Shown: positions 1-11,496, numbered from the stretch's first letter. The stretch is DNA of 64,000 nucleotides from Basidiobolus meristosporus CBS 931.73 (GCA_002104905.1 MCFE01000205.1:62001-126000); one strand, 5' to 3'. Numbers and translations are program-made. The notes: generated by a model from the sequence alone, not told the origin.

Positions 1-735
1 GCTGAACTCATTCTTTGCAGTAAAGATACTGCTTTCTCTACGTGGTGTATTGATTGCTTTAAACCATTTATGTGCTCATCCCGTTTCTGGAATATTTCCT
101 GATTTCCCCAGGCCATTGCATCTATACTTTCAGCCACTGCACCTAATTGCCTCATTTATGCTGAAATATGAGCTAACAAAATACTTGCTAATACAGGTGA
201 AGGTGATGTAATGATGGCCACCTGCTGGTCTTCACTGATGGTGCACTTTGCTACCTTCTCATCTGCTTCAGCATTATGGCCAGCTTGCAGCTCCACAGAG
301 ATTCCTAATTGCCTACTTAACTGAGAGCCTGAGGAGTCTGCATTTTTATCTTAAGCTGGCACACTGTCCACAGGGCCTTTGTTTGTTGTATCCATACATG
401 TTGCATTGAATCTTAAAGCAAGCTATTGTCCAACTCTTCTTCTGCCACTATCAGCAGTGTAGTGCAATTGGGATCCTGACAACTTTGCACTATTTTTGGG
501 GTCATATATATGGAAGTGAGCCATATCAGACAGGAAATAGTGCTATATATACATGGGCATGTGGTGCCACAACTATATTTATACTGCTTCAATGGCAGGC
601 CACTATTGAATCTTACACTCATGAATGTGCAATGTGTCAAATATAAGACTGTCTTAAATATACATGGGTACTAACAAAAAATGATATAATAGTGTTATGT
701 TATTGAGTGTTAGACTGCTTGCCCTATGGACAAGA
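1..735 (-). repeat. Family X repeat, copy a (decayed coding repeat)
   Basis: Read on the minus strand, about 340 down to 2 is clearly coding-like: it gives a continuous acidic/coiled-coil-looking stretch (segments such as QAGHNAEADEKVAKC and QEIFQKRDEHINGLKQS) broken by a single TAA. The block 300-735 matches 14,000-14,400, and 1,195-1,420 matches 14,400-14,630, so this is a copy of the repeat called family X here. Other copies are at 4,869-6,190, 13,340-14,630, 27,440-28,560 and 61,080-62,520. I do not recognise the protein. The repeat may continue to the left of the window. Confidence 0.5.
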
Positions 736-1194
736 CTACTTTGATTCAAAGCCATAAGAACTTGTCACCATATTGTGCAAACTGAGTCAGGTCAGTCTGT
801 GACACCTTTCGGCTCACCCTAGTGTTCTGAATATGGCATGCAGAGTGATAGCTCTTATAAAGCAGGCTCACTAATGGACTGTGATCCTAACTTACCTAAC
901 AGCAGTACCCTGCACAAGCCCAGCAAGATCCAATATGCAATGATATAACACCCATGGAAAAAATGCCAAGTGTACTTTATGGAGTCAAGGGAGCCCAGTA
1001 GTCATATGCTCATGAATGATATGATGTAGTGGCTAGAGAAGTGGAGAGCTTCTACTAATTTCAGTAATTTGAGCGTTGAGTATTTGCAACTACTTCTTGC
1101 CAAAATCATTCCAGGATGCAACTCACCATGTTCACACTGTAAATGGACAATTGACATGCAGCTGGCAATATATGACCCAGAGGCCATCCTGATA
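736..1194. other. Unrecognised A+T-rich spacer within family X copy a
   Basis: This stretch interrupts the match between copy a and the copy at 13,340-14,630, which runs straight through at 14,395-14,400. It is therefore either an insertion here or a deletion in the other copy. No convincing ORF, terminal repeat or RNA gene was seen. Confidence 0.3.
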
Positions 1195-1419
1195 CCAGCA
1201 TGTGTGAACAGTTGCATGGCATCACATCAGAAAATGTCACCATTACAAGGTGTCCAACCTGTCAGGAATTCACCACCATTAGTGAAAACATCATTCTCAC
1301 TCAGAATATATTCCAGTAGTATCCATCTCAAGAAGCTTATGCAGGCCATCATACATTTTGAAGCTATAAAATACTGCACTCAGTATTGATTAAGCGCAAA
1401 TATATCCAATATACTTAAT

Positions 1420-3060
1420 TGCAAGTATTACAAACAGCTCAGAAGCAAGAGCCACTTTGAAGGTATTTATGACCATGCCTTTGCCTTGGCACTTGATTGC
1501 TTCACATCAAGCATGTGCACTACCAGCAAATCCTGCTGCCCACTGATTCTTGTTAATCTGATTATGCTGCCTATCTTACAGTATCTGAGCAGAAATTTGA
1601 TAGTAGTCTCATTGGTGGCTGGGCCTAAATCAGCATCCTACTTGTATAGCTACCTGTATCCATTGCTAGATAAATTTTGTATGCTTTCCAGCAGAATAAC
1701 AGTAAATGGCTGTCACGTCAAGGTGCATATTGTTGTCTGCATTGGCAATACCCCAGCCATCAGCAAGATAGCTGGCTTTTCTGCACATAATAGAGAGTAT
1801 TGCTGCCAATTGTGTGGGAGCCAGGGGACTTACACCACAGCTCACACACATTATTAATGTCCAATCACCAATGCTAAAAAGATGATCTTTCTGCAGAGAG
1901 AATGCACAAAAGTTAGCATGCAATTGCAGCAAGGTTGCAAGCTATAAGCCATTGGCTGGACTATGGTATTAATTGAAAGCTGGAGATACTTTGGATAGAG
2001 GGTATCTGTTGGAGCAAAAGCTTTCTACTGGGAGCAATGCATTTTCTTTTCAACAATATCCCTAATCTTCTAACCAAGTTGGATGTGGGGTATTTCAAGT
2101 TAAATGGGCCCTTCAAGATACCCCAGAATTTTCAAGAATTTTCAAGCGGTATACTACTAACATAAAGCTGAATGGGTAGATCTCAACTGCTACTGTATCT
2201 GTTCTCTACTCCATCCTTCTTGGTGTTTGGAAGATATTGGGCCTTGCTTCACCTTTAGTAGTTTACTAAGGAGCAGATGTGTGGACATATTCAAGGACAA
2301 GTCAAGTTGCTGATACTACTACATCCCAATCTCAACAAGAATATTACCTTCAACTGTGTCAATAATATGATGGGCTGGCACATGCTGGACAGCCAGGAAG
2401 TGTTGGAAAATACTGTGGACAGATGTGCATATGGAGACACCCACACCTGTAGCATTAAGAAGCTTAGAAGCTCCAATATGTAGATGATCACTTAAGTAAT
2501 GCAAAGTTGGGCTGGGTGCAACAAGCTACTAATTCTAATTGGGACAGCTTTACCAAAGTATGCCAGGTATCAGTTGCTCACAAGAAAGTCTCTGCACCAT
2601 TTGATACAGAACTCATACAAACAGGAGCCTGAGTGCTCCAATATTGAGGGATAGTATCAAGCAGGGAGAAGGAATATATTGGGTAAATACTTAGAAGCTC
2701 TTTACAGATAGTCAGGAGGAACTTATGGCAAAAGTGGCCGCAACTAAGCATATATTTACAAGATATTTATGTTGCCAGCAATACAAGATATATGGCAACT
2801 TTGCATGTACCACACTCAAAAGTCATAATGCTAAGGTGAATATATTGTGTATGTAGAGGTTAGTCAGCTGCAGGCTATAGTTTTTTTTACTTGAGCCATA
2901 TGTGGAATACTTACAGTAGTAGTGGGTAAGCAAATAAAGAGGGGTGATTCTGCAGTGGAATATATCAATGGTACAAGGGGAGGTACAAAAAGAAATGACC
3001 ATTTGCTTAACTGGTACAGTAGCATATACAGAACTAGCTGTAGGCCACTGTACTGCCAAA
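1420..3060 (+). pseudogene. Decayed Tnp2/CACTA-like transposase, copy A
   Basis: The forward reading around 1,486-1,857 carries a Cys-pair block (HNREYCCQLCG) preceded by IGNTPAISKIAGFS. This fits the Tnp2 (CACTA/EnSpm) transposase family, whose members have a D-x-PA...H/N..GC..C segment. Two further copies in the window align along its length: 25,036-26,960 (same strand) and 39,900-41,630 (opposite strand). The copies share the later segment around 2,277-2,483 with its VKL..L.PNL...I.F. pattern. Frames are broken by many stops and indels, so this is a relic. No terminal inverted repeats were found. Family assignment is supported mostly by the better-preserved copy at 39,900-41,630. Confidence 0.6.
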
Positions 3061-3870
3061 ATAATACTAGAGAAGGTGTGCAAAGTCAGAGTAGTGTTAT
3101 GCATAAAGCCTCTACATTGCAGAGCAAGCCCCATACTAATCCTAATACAACTCAACAGAGCTTGGTGCCATCTGAAAGCCAAGAGCTCACTTATCAATCT
3201 ATGGTTGATGGTCTGATATATATCATGCCTGAGGCATGTTCAGATAGCTCATAACCATTTGGAATTGTCAGCTAGCATAATCAGAACTATAGATCTGATT
3301 GTATTGCAGCAGCTAAGTGGATACTGGAATACCTAAAGGGAACTTCTGATATCTGCTTAAGGTACTCCTATAGTGATTCAGAATAGGATATAGCAGTATT
3401 TTATGATGCAGATTGAGGGCAAAATTTATAAGGCAGAATATCAATCATAGGGTACACCTTACATTTCTATAAGGAAGCAACTTCAAGGTATTCAAGAAAG
3501 TAAACAGCTGGAGTATATTCCTCCACAGGGGAAGAGCTTATAGTAGCCTGCAAGGCTACAAAAGGAGAGATGTGGTTAAGAAAGTCTTTTAAATATTTAG
3601 GCTTGTGTCCAAAAAAACACCTACTACTTTATTCAGAGTAATTAAGGATGTATACAATTAGGTAGAAATCCAACTGTTCATGCTGGAGCTAAGCATATAG
3701 ATATTGTACATTATATAATACATGAAGCTGGGGATAATAAGCTAGTAAGTTTAGTGTACTGTTCTACAGATGAAATTGATGCAGTCATGTTGAACCAAAC
3801 CATCAGCCAGAGACAAATCTGAATATTGTAGATCAAGATCAGGACCAGTCCATAAAGGCCTTTAGCTGAA
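3061..3870 (+). pseudogene. Ty1/copia pol 3' fragment (RT tail and RNase H), degenerate
   Basis: From about 3,110 the sequence aligns with the 3' part of the copia pol at 38,400-39,080. The shared stretch SLVPSES..L.YQSMV.G..YIM marks the join between RT and RNase H. Downstream, broken frames still match the RNase H segment (YLKGT, the DADWG-equivalent region, and HAG.KHIDI). It runs directly into a copia LTR at 3,877, as expected for the 3' end of such an element. Frames are interrupted by several stops and small indels. The 5' two thirds of the element are missing. Confidence 0.7.
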
Positions 3871-3876
3871 AGGGAG

Positions 3877-4225
3877 TGTTGTAAAAGCTGATATTTACAC
3901 CTATATACTCACGCACCTTAGTTACTTAGAGCAATACCTACAAATCCTAAAGAAAAGTGACCAAATTCCTTGTTGGGATTTACTTAGAATATTTTCACCA
4001 AAAAATCTGGCACCCAGCACATGAAAATTGTGAATGATGCCCAAACAGCCCCAATCTTTGCACACATGATCTTGGGACCATCCTACATCTATTTTCTGCG
4101 TGTACTGTGCCAAGATCATGTACAGTAAAAATACCACCCTTACATAGAATAAATCAATGGGTGAAAACTACAAGATCTACTTACTCCCCTATTGCTTCCA
4201 TTATCTTCAAGACTCTTATGACACA
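3877..4225 (+). repeat. Ty1/copia LTR (relic)
   Basis: A block of about 349 bp begins TGTTGTAAAAG directly after a purine-rich AAGGGAG tract and ends near CTCTTATGACACA. It aligns end to end with the LTR at 39,157-39,505, sharing the segments ACCAAATTCCTTGTTGGGAT, CTTGGGACC and the start AAGTGAAAACC. It is more diverged than the LTRs at 39,157 and 46,929, so it marks an older insertion. Confidence 0.75.
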
Positions 4226-4529
4226 CCCAATATAACAGCAGAGGATTACTATTCAATTTTGGAATCATAACAACAGTGTCCAAAGAAAAAGCCCCCAAAA
4301 AGCCTAGCACTGCAGGGGAGGGGGTGATTTAGATATAAATACACCAGAGCCTAAAAAGCTAGAGAAATTGAAGAACCATAGAGCAGTTGAGTCCAACTAC
4401 AAACAGCAAGCCAATATTATAGTGGTGTGACTAATCTAGTATGCTATCACCTTTAAGCCAGTGTATCATTGGATTATTAGAAACTCAAGGCAAGGCAGAA
4501 TGTGCTTGATCTGTTTCATTGGCATTATT
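4226..4529. other. A+T-rich intergenic repeat debris
   Basis: No gene is visible. The segment 4,380-4,500 resembles 13,345-13,460 (shared TCTAGYATGCYATCACCTT), so it is repeat-derived debris. Confidence 0.3.
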
Positions 4530-4868
4530 TGCAGTGGGGTAAATCAGACACAGGTGCAGCACCTGAGGAAATATTATGTGATTTGACTGGCTGGCTCAAA
4601 AGTTACATGCAATCAAAGTAACTTTAGTTCATAACATTTTAGGCACTGCTTAAATGTGCTGCAATTTGAGACATGAGTTGACTGCTCAGTGTTCTGCATG
4701 ATATGATATTCTTGGGTAGATTTGTTACAGAGTTTGAGCTTTTTTCATTTGAAGTTGAAAATTCTTGATCTTTGATTTCTGTGTGACAGTAGCAAAAGGC
4801 AAAATAAAGAAATGAGTATAATGTTGGCTTTTGTGATATCATAGTGATGGAATACTTTCATTACCACA
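4530..4868 (-). repeat. Ty3/gypsy-1 LTR fragment, CpG-depleted
   Basis: On the minus strand this begins TGTGGTAATGAAAGTATTCC and aligns with the first third of the 1-kb LTR at 11,467-12,466. The match covers the CATTTCTTTATTTTGC and CCAAGAATAT segments and the GGTGCTGC.CCT.TGTC.GAT segment. Nearly every CpG of the 11,467 LTR in this stretch is TpG or CpA here. The fragment is truncated at its inner end. Confidence 0.7.
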
Positions 4869-6190
4869 ATTCCTCAGTGCCTGTCAGAAGCAGGGCCTAA
4901 AGCTCTAAGTTAACAACAAAGAAGTGTTATGTCACAAGAAGAGTGCCTGTAAGGGACAGGTAGGCACAAATAGGTGCACCAGATCTGCAATAATCAAGGA
5001 AAATAGGTAGTTTAATGCAAGGAGTAATCAGCCAAAGTTATAGTAATGACTCAGCAGTGACAAAAACCAGATGCATCCTCAGGAACCTATTACAAGCGGG
5101 GCTGAAAGTTTAGAACTAATTGCAATGAATTGTCAGGTAGCCAGATGAGTGCCAGTAAGGGACAAGCAGGCACAAACAGATGTACCACTGTGGCATTTAG
5201 TAAACTGTAAATGTAGTAAAATACATGTAGCACTAAGTTAAAGTAGCAGCGAGAGATATGGCAGTAATCAAGGTAATAGTAAAGGGAAAAGCCTCCCAAA
5301 GCTAGAAACACCAAACAATGGGATGAAAGTTGCAGTTCTGACCAACTAATGCTATCTGCCTATAGTATGCTTAATCCTATATTGGCTGAGAAGAATTACC
5401 TCTAGGATAACAACTGCTTTCTCAAGAGTTGGAGGCACAACTTGTTGAGCTACAACTCAGTGAAACAGATGAGTTTGCCAAGAAAGGCAATATGCCTACT
5501 GCAGTACCCATATCCTCCATTATAGGCAGTGTGGAGGTGTCACTGACAGAAAAAGCTACAACTTCAAGTACTCAGCAGACTATTGCAATGCCTACTGTGG
5601 AACTCTGGACCATTTATAGGCACATCATGAGGTTGTAAATTTGTTTCAAGAGTGATGCTCAAGTAAACACACTGGAATACTGCAGGAACTCATTGCAAAG
5701 ATTGGCACATGAGGTACTGTATGTTGCAGAGCATGCTCAAGACAAGGATATATGGGAATCAGTGAATGAACAATGGTATAGAGCTGTAGGGTTCAGGCTA
5801 AAGCCACAAAAAAGGGTACTTTAGAAGAAATTCTTATAGAATGGGCTTCAAAGTAGTTACCTATTGAGTGTGAGGCAACCCAGTCCCATTGCCAACAATA
5901 ACAGAGAATCAGTTGGGCAATAGGTTGCCTTTGCATGCAGTACAACAGATGGCAGCCCCAAGAAATCTGGATATAATCTAGAGACAGGATGGTCAGATAG
6001 TGTGTATAGAGCACTCAATGTACCAGGTAAAGAATGCAGTATCTAGGCTGCAAACAAGGAATGCATGTAGCACAATGTTGCCAACCAGAATTGAGCCATT
6101 TCCTATGTAACAGTGGAGGAACTTCATACTGTCATTCAACCACATGAAGAGAGACCACAGAGTAACCCAACACAGCATGGGATTGAAGGA
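4869..6190 (+). repeat. Family X repeat, copy b
   Basis: The plus strand carries the same protein family as 61,080-62,520. A 69-residue-type unit is seen at 5,050-5,230 (SDKNQ...QEPITSG, CQVAR-stop-VPVRDKQAQTDV). The stretch at 5,429-5,638 (EAQLVELQLSETDEFAKKG, then ATTSSTQQTIAMPTVELW) aligns with EAQPVELHPSKVDEFAEKD at 61,674-61,952. One stop (TGA after CQVAR) corresponds to Arg in the better copy. The product is unknown and several stops make this a relic. Confidence 0.5.
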
Positions 6191-6841
6191 CTGTGATTTT
6201 TATATTAAATCCTAAAAATAAAAAAATGGACTTGTTCCATTGTGCTGTGCCAGGGTGCGTGGCGCAATCCACGGTCTCAAAGAACAATTGGGCGCAATAT
6301 TATAGCTACCAGAAGGCAGGATTGTTCTTGGACAATTTTGCACTATGTGGGACAATCTCGCATACTATGGCACAATCTGACACAATGAGGGTGGTGCGGA
6401 TGATTGCGCCAACTCGTAATGTTTGCATCACGTGCGCAATTGGACGGTATCTCAGTGGTTAATTGGTCCAAAGTATCCTGAAGCTGGCACCCCCCAATTG
6501 GCTCATTGACTACTGAAAAAGCTACCTGATTTGCCATCAAATATCCCATTTTGCCCTTTGAGCAAGTAAATCCCTGATCCTAGTGATTGGACAAGGTGTC
6601 ATAGCTAGCACGCAAGCAATTGTGTAGGTGCGAAACAGATCCAATAGCTGCACTGGTAGTACAGATGACGTATATATATGCAGGGTGTTTATTTATAGGG
6701 GTTCTGTCTCAAATGTGAGACAACCTTGATATTACTTATATCAAAAATTTGATGATCACTGATTTGCAATGGCTCAATTTGGTTTGCAAAAAAAAGGGTT
6801 GTTGGGATCATTACAAATGTGAGCAATTCAAAGCAATTGCA

Positions 6842-8160
6842 TCATCTTCTCCTGGGTTTTTTTCTCACAGGGATTACTACTGAAGCATTTGGTAGTGACT
6901 CACTTTGCACAACTATACTACTTCCTGGCTGACTATCATCTTGGCTATTTGTGTATTTGTAGTCAGTATTTTGCCTCGTAGTTGATGAGTGCAATGCTGC
7001 AGCTTGGCCACGCTGAATTGCTCCAACTGAACCAACTGAACCGGCCTGTAGTGCCACATGCTGACGCGTTCTTTTACTTGCCAAGGGCTCTGGTGGTTGA
7101 GGCACTTCATGTTGGTCATCATCAGTCAGTTCACCAGAAGTAACTTGCTGATGGTCAGGCAAGACGGCACGCGCAGGCGCGCCTTGACGCGTTGAGATGG
7201 CCCTTGGCTGAGTTTGATGTGATGCCACATGTTGATGTGACTTGGTCCGCTCCAATGGACTTGTGTCTAAATGAGCAGTTTGGCGAGTTCTTGTAGTTTT
7301 GCTTTGAAGCGTGTGCGTTGACCCAACGCGTGTTGACTCAATGCGCGTTGACTTGGCACGGGGCGTTCTGGTAAAGGGTGTTGGCGTACTCTGGACTGAT
7401 GTGTGCCAGCGCGCTGTGGTTGCAAGAGATGGTAGGGAATCCAGCGAGGCGTGCTGGCGCAATCTGGATGATGTTGCTCGCGGTCTGTATTCTTCCTCCT
7501 GAAGCTCACCATCTGATTCCTCAAGGTATTAACTTACCCTCTGTCTGATACTTTGGAGCTGTTGCCTGGATGAGTCCTGTGTATATTGCTCTTGGAAGCC
7601 ACTTAGCTCTACTAATATATCACATAGTACATTAGTCATTTGAGGCAAAAACTCATTCAAAATCTCTTTGGTTCCCAAAGTTGAGGCACAAACGGACGCG
7701 TCCGGCCTGTACTGTGCAAATTGCACGCAAAATTGTTCCTGCGTGGCTTCTTCATCAAATCCCCTCACTCTCAGCTCATTCTTGATTTCAATACTTGTCT
7801 TGTTATATATCTTTTTACATACATTGGCTAGCATCTTGATGTAGAACTCATGCCACAGCTTTCTACTCAAATTCCTCCATCTTTGTCAACTTTCTGAGGT
7901 ATCTAGTTCTGCTGGATTAATCAGTAGTGCCCAAATATCTGTATGAAGGCTCATCATAGACACTTGGGCCATACTAAAATCATCTGGCAAGAACTCAAAC
8001 GGATCCAACATCGACTTTTCCGGTCTGGACCGCGCTTGTGAGCTGGGGGATGGGCTTTGTCTGGGTTGTACTAAAGATGAGTTGAGGCTTGGTATGGGGA
8101 CTATAGCAACGGATTTGGATACTTATACAGCAGTATATTGGCATCAACCTGGTCTTATAT
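6842..8160 (-). pseudogene. Harbinger partner protein (ORF2), Arg/Ser/Thr-rich, two nonsense codons
   Basis: On the minus strand a coding frame runs from about 8,160 to 6,842 with only two internal stops: a TGA just before QRWRNLSRKLWHEF near 7,890, and a TAA at about 7,529. The N-terminal part (LDPFEFLPDDFSM, W.LLINPAELD, RWRNLSRKLWHEFYIKM) is helical. The C-terminal half is low-complexity and rich in Arg, Thr and Ser, ending VVIPVRKKPRRR. Harbinger elements usually encode a Myb/SANT-like DNA-binding partner in this position that helps the transposase bind and enter the nucleus; that role here is inference, since I see no certain Myb motif. The copy at 23,268-24,280 reads GAA where this one has the TAA, so the TAA is a mutation. 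Confidence 0.6.
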
Positions 8161-8463
8161 GAAATATATATGAAAACTAAAGTGATTGTTGAATTTTCCA
8201 TATATTATGCATGATGCATCTTGGATCGTGTTGACACGGATCAGATCACATCAATTGCAGATTTCCTATTTGATTATAGAGCTATGATTAAAGCATCAAT
8301 AAAAGTACCCAAGCATTGTTTGCGGATGATTTTTGCAACATAATGATGGGATACATGGTAATTGATGGAGATTTAACCATAATGTGTTAAAAATCAGATA
8401 AATAACGCAGATTGCACCAAATCAATTCAAACCGCCTTCATACAATCATCCATCAATTTTAAT

Positions 8464-8645
8464 ATGACTTACTCATCTGAATGGTCTTTTCTCATCAATC
8501 CCATCACTACCACTGGATTTCCTTTTGACACACTGGAGGAGATCTATACCAAGTACTGTGGACCATCAACCCCAATCTACTCAAGGAGATCCCTTGTTAA
8601 GCTTCTCTGCTATTACAAGAACTATTGCCCCACAAGGTTTCATCC
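8464..8645 (+). pseudogene. Harbinger transposase, 5' fragment of element 1
   Basis: ATG at 8,464 opens MTYSSEWSFLINPITTTG, followed by FPFDTLEEIYTKYCGPSTP and the segment SRRSLVKLLCYYKNYCPTRF. The same sequence starts the transposases of element 2 (15,689 downwards) and element 3 (43,190 downwards). After TRF the match stops at about 8,645, where gypsy pol sequence begins. The DDE domain resumes at 12,636. This fragment is not a gene by itself. Confidence 0.7.
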
Positions 8646-8650
8646 CAACA

Positions 8651-11458
8651 AGTCTCTTTTTGACTATGCTACAACACTATGACAATGTCTTTGCATTTAA
8701 TGATGCACAAAGAGGATGTTTATCCACAGAGTTATTTCCACCGGTTAAGATCCATACCGTTGAACATACACCATGGGCACTGAGATCATATCCTATTCCC
8801 TCAAGATTACTGAACAAAGTAATTGAAATGCTACAATCAAGATTTCAAAGTGGAGTCATTGAATATAGCTATGGACCTTATCGCAATCCCTGGTTTACAC
8901 CGTTGAAGAAAAATGGAAGTCTACGGTTTATTCAAGACATACAGCATTTGAATAAGGTCACCATCAAAGATGCTATGCAACCACCCATACGACATGAGTA
9001 TATTGAGTCATTTACTGGATATCCTCTGATTACAACATTGGATCTTTATTCAGGATATGACCAAATACTTCTGGATCCTACCTCAAGAGATTTCACCGCT
9101 ATGGATACACCAATAGGACTCCTAAGGATGACAAGAATTCCTCAAGGATGGACAAACTCTGTCCAAAATTATCAACGTGCAATGATTAGAGTTTTGGATG
9201 ACTGTTTCCCTGAGATATGCCAACCATTTCTTGATGACATTGCAGTTGAGAATAAGTCCAGAGAAAAAGATACATCGCATGTCTTACCTCAAGTAAGAAG
9301 ACATGTTTATGATCACATATGCACTGTTGAGAGGGTCATGAAGAAACTTCAAGCTTCTGGTCTGACTGTATCAGGAGCCAAATGCAAGTTTGGCTACAAC
9401 AAAGCAATCATTCTAGGTGAACTTGTTACTGAAAAAGGGAGATTGCCTGATCCTGCAAAACTTTCATTGGCACTGAATTGGAAGCCACCAAGGAATATTC
9501 ATCAAGTCAGACAATCATTAGGACTTACTGGTCTATTCAGAATCTGGATCAAGAACTATGCTCAAATTGCTAAGCCACTGACTCAGTTATTACAGAAAAA
9601 CCAGAAATTTGAATGGCATGAAGAACAGGCAAATGCTATGTTGACATTGCTTGATTCATTATCAAAGCCACCTGTCTTAGCAGCTATAGACTACAGTGTT
9701 ATTGATTCACAACCAATCATTGTATCAGTTGATAGCTCTGGAATTGGGGTTGGTGGAATCATGATTCAAGTCTCAAAAGATCATCATCGACAACCTTGCA
9801 AATATCTTAGTAGACTATTCAAAGGGAATGAGCTTAACTATCCATCTATCAAGAAAGAAGCACTGGGAGTACTCTATGTACTCAAAAAGCTACAGCCATA
9901 CTTATTAGGAGTACATTTCACACTGGAGGTTGATGCCAAGCCATTATTAGGAATGTTGAATAAGTTGGAGCTTTTGCCTGATCCTATTCTAGCACAGTGG
10001 ATATCATACATCCAGATCTTTGACTTTACGCTGCAACACATACCAGGAGCCAATCACAAAGGACCTGATGCCTTATCTAGAAAGCAACCAAATTCACCGT
10101 ACTCAACTGATGATGATGAGATTGATGAGTTCCTTGAAAACACTAGTCTTGGATTCTCATTCAGACATATGATACAAAGCAATTATCAACAAATCAAGGA
10201 ATTTCTTACATCACTCAAAGTTCCTGCTGATATTCCCACAAATCAACGCACAAATTTTATAAAGAAGGCTCTGAAGTTTATACTGCATGATGGCACACTT
10301 TTCAGAAAAAGCAAACATGGAGTTCCTTGACGGTATATACATAACAAGCATGATCAAGAGAAGATCATTCAAGAATGGCATGAATCTGAATCAGGAGGTC
10401 ATAAGGGAATTACATCAACATATGCAAAAATCTCTTTACGGTATTTTTGGCCAACACTTTACACCAACACAAAAGAATATGTGAAATCATGTATTCCATG
10501 TCAAAGAAGAGACAACCAAAAGATGCATGAACCACTTCACAGTATATACACATCTTATGCTTGGCAAATTGCACATGTAGATATTATACATTTACCAAGG
10601 GCAACAGCTGGGTATAAGTATGTGGTGGACTGTTGTGATAACTTTACTGGTTGGATAGAGGCTAGAATGCTGAAACAAGCCAATGCAAAAGCAGTAGCAA
10701 GATTTCTCAAAGAAGATATATATCTCAGACATGGTTCAGTTGGCACCCTTATTGCAGACAATGGAGAATGTGGATCTTATGAAATACAAGCACTAGCAAC
10801 AAAGCATGGAACCAAGCTTATACATACTATGCCATACCACCCACAAGCAAATTCACCAGTTGAACGTGGACATTCTGCTTTTGCAAACACATTAGCAAAG
10901 CTTAGCTATGAGGAACCCAACAAGTGGGCAAATAACTTTCATGCAGCAATTTGGGCTGATAGAGTTACGGTTAAAAGAAGTACAGGGTATATACCATTTT
11001 TTTTAATATATGGACATGAAGCTGTTTTGCCGATAGACATATCTCTTGAGAATTGGCTTACCCTCCCATGGAAACCAACCATGAAAACATCAGAGCTATT
11101 GCTAGCAAGAGTACAACAGATTCAACAAGCACACACTCTGCAACAAAATGCAATAGAAAACCTGAAGAAATCTGGAATGACTGGCAGGGAGTACTTTGAC
11201 GCTCAAAAATGCCTAAGAAAAACATTGCTAGAAGTAGGTGAGTTGATACTACTTCACAACACAAAAAGCCAAAGAAACAAGGCATCCAAGCTGGATATGC
11301 GATGGTAAGGTCCCTACAAGATCATACATGCAAACAAAAATGGATCTTACAAACTAGCAGAACTTGACGGTACACCACTTGCACTGACACAACCTGGTAA
11401 CAGATTGAAGAAGTTCCATATCAGAAGTGATAATGAGGGCAGTATTTCTCAAAGTTAG
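8651..11458 (+). pseudogene. Ty3/gypsy-1 pol: RT, RNase H and integrase, unusual subgroup
   Basis: One reading frame runs from about 8,651 to TAG at 11,456, broken only by TGA at 10,328 and TAA at 11,306. The RT block shows LDLYSGYDQI, PQGWTNSVQNYQ and an FLDDI active site in place of the common YLDDI. An insertion of about 35 residues follows the catalytic motif. The same layout is known from a divergent Ty3/gypsy group common in basidiomycetes. RNase H (VSVDSSGIGVGG) follows. Integrase keeps its H-H-C-C finger (HESESGGH...CIPCQ) and its D, D, E residues (HVDII, IADNGE, PVERGH). The TGA replaces an expected Arg (CGA to TGA) and the TAA a residue before GPYKI, so both look like point mutations. 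Without gag, protease and 5' LTR the copy is dead. Confidence 0.8.
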
Positions 11459-11466
11459 GGGAGACT

Positions 11467-11496
11467 TGTAGTAATGGAAAGTATTCCATTACTACA
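11467..11496. repeat. Perfect 13-bp hairpin at the LTR start
   Basis: TGTAGTAATGGAA, a 4-base AGTA loop, then TTCCATTACTACA: a perfect inverted repeat beginning at the first base of the LTR. The relic at 4,868 keeps an imperfect version. Confidence 0.9.

Noticed and set aside
6193-6462. Small plus-strand ORF at the left end of Harbinger element 1
   Set aside because: It overlaps the terminal repeats, is not kept in the copy at 24,783-25,021, and has no motif.
8525-10330. A single long retroelement gene starting at 8,525
   Set aside because: The first codons are Harbinger DNA in another frame and the start is a TTG; only the part from about 8,651 is gypsy pol.
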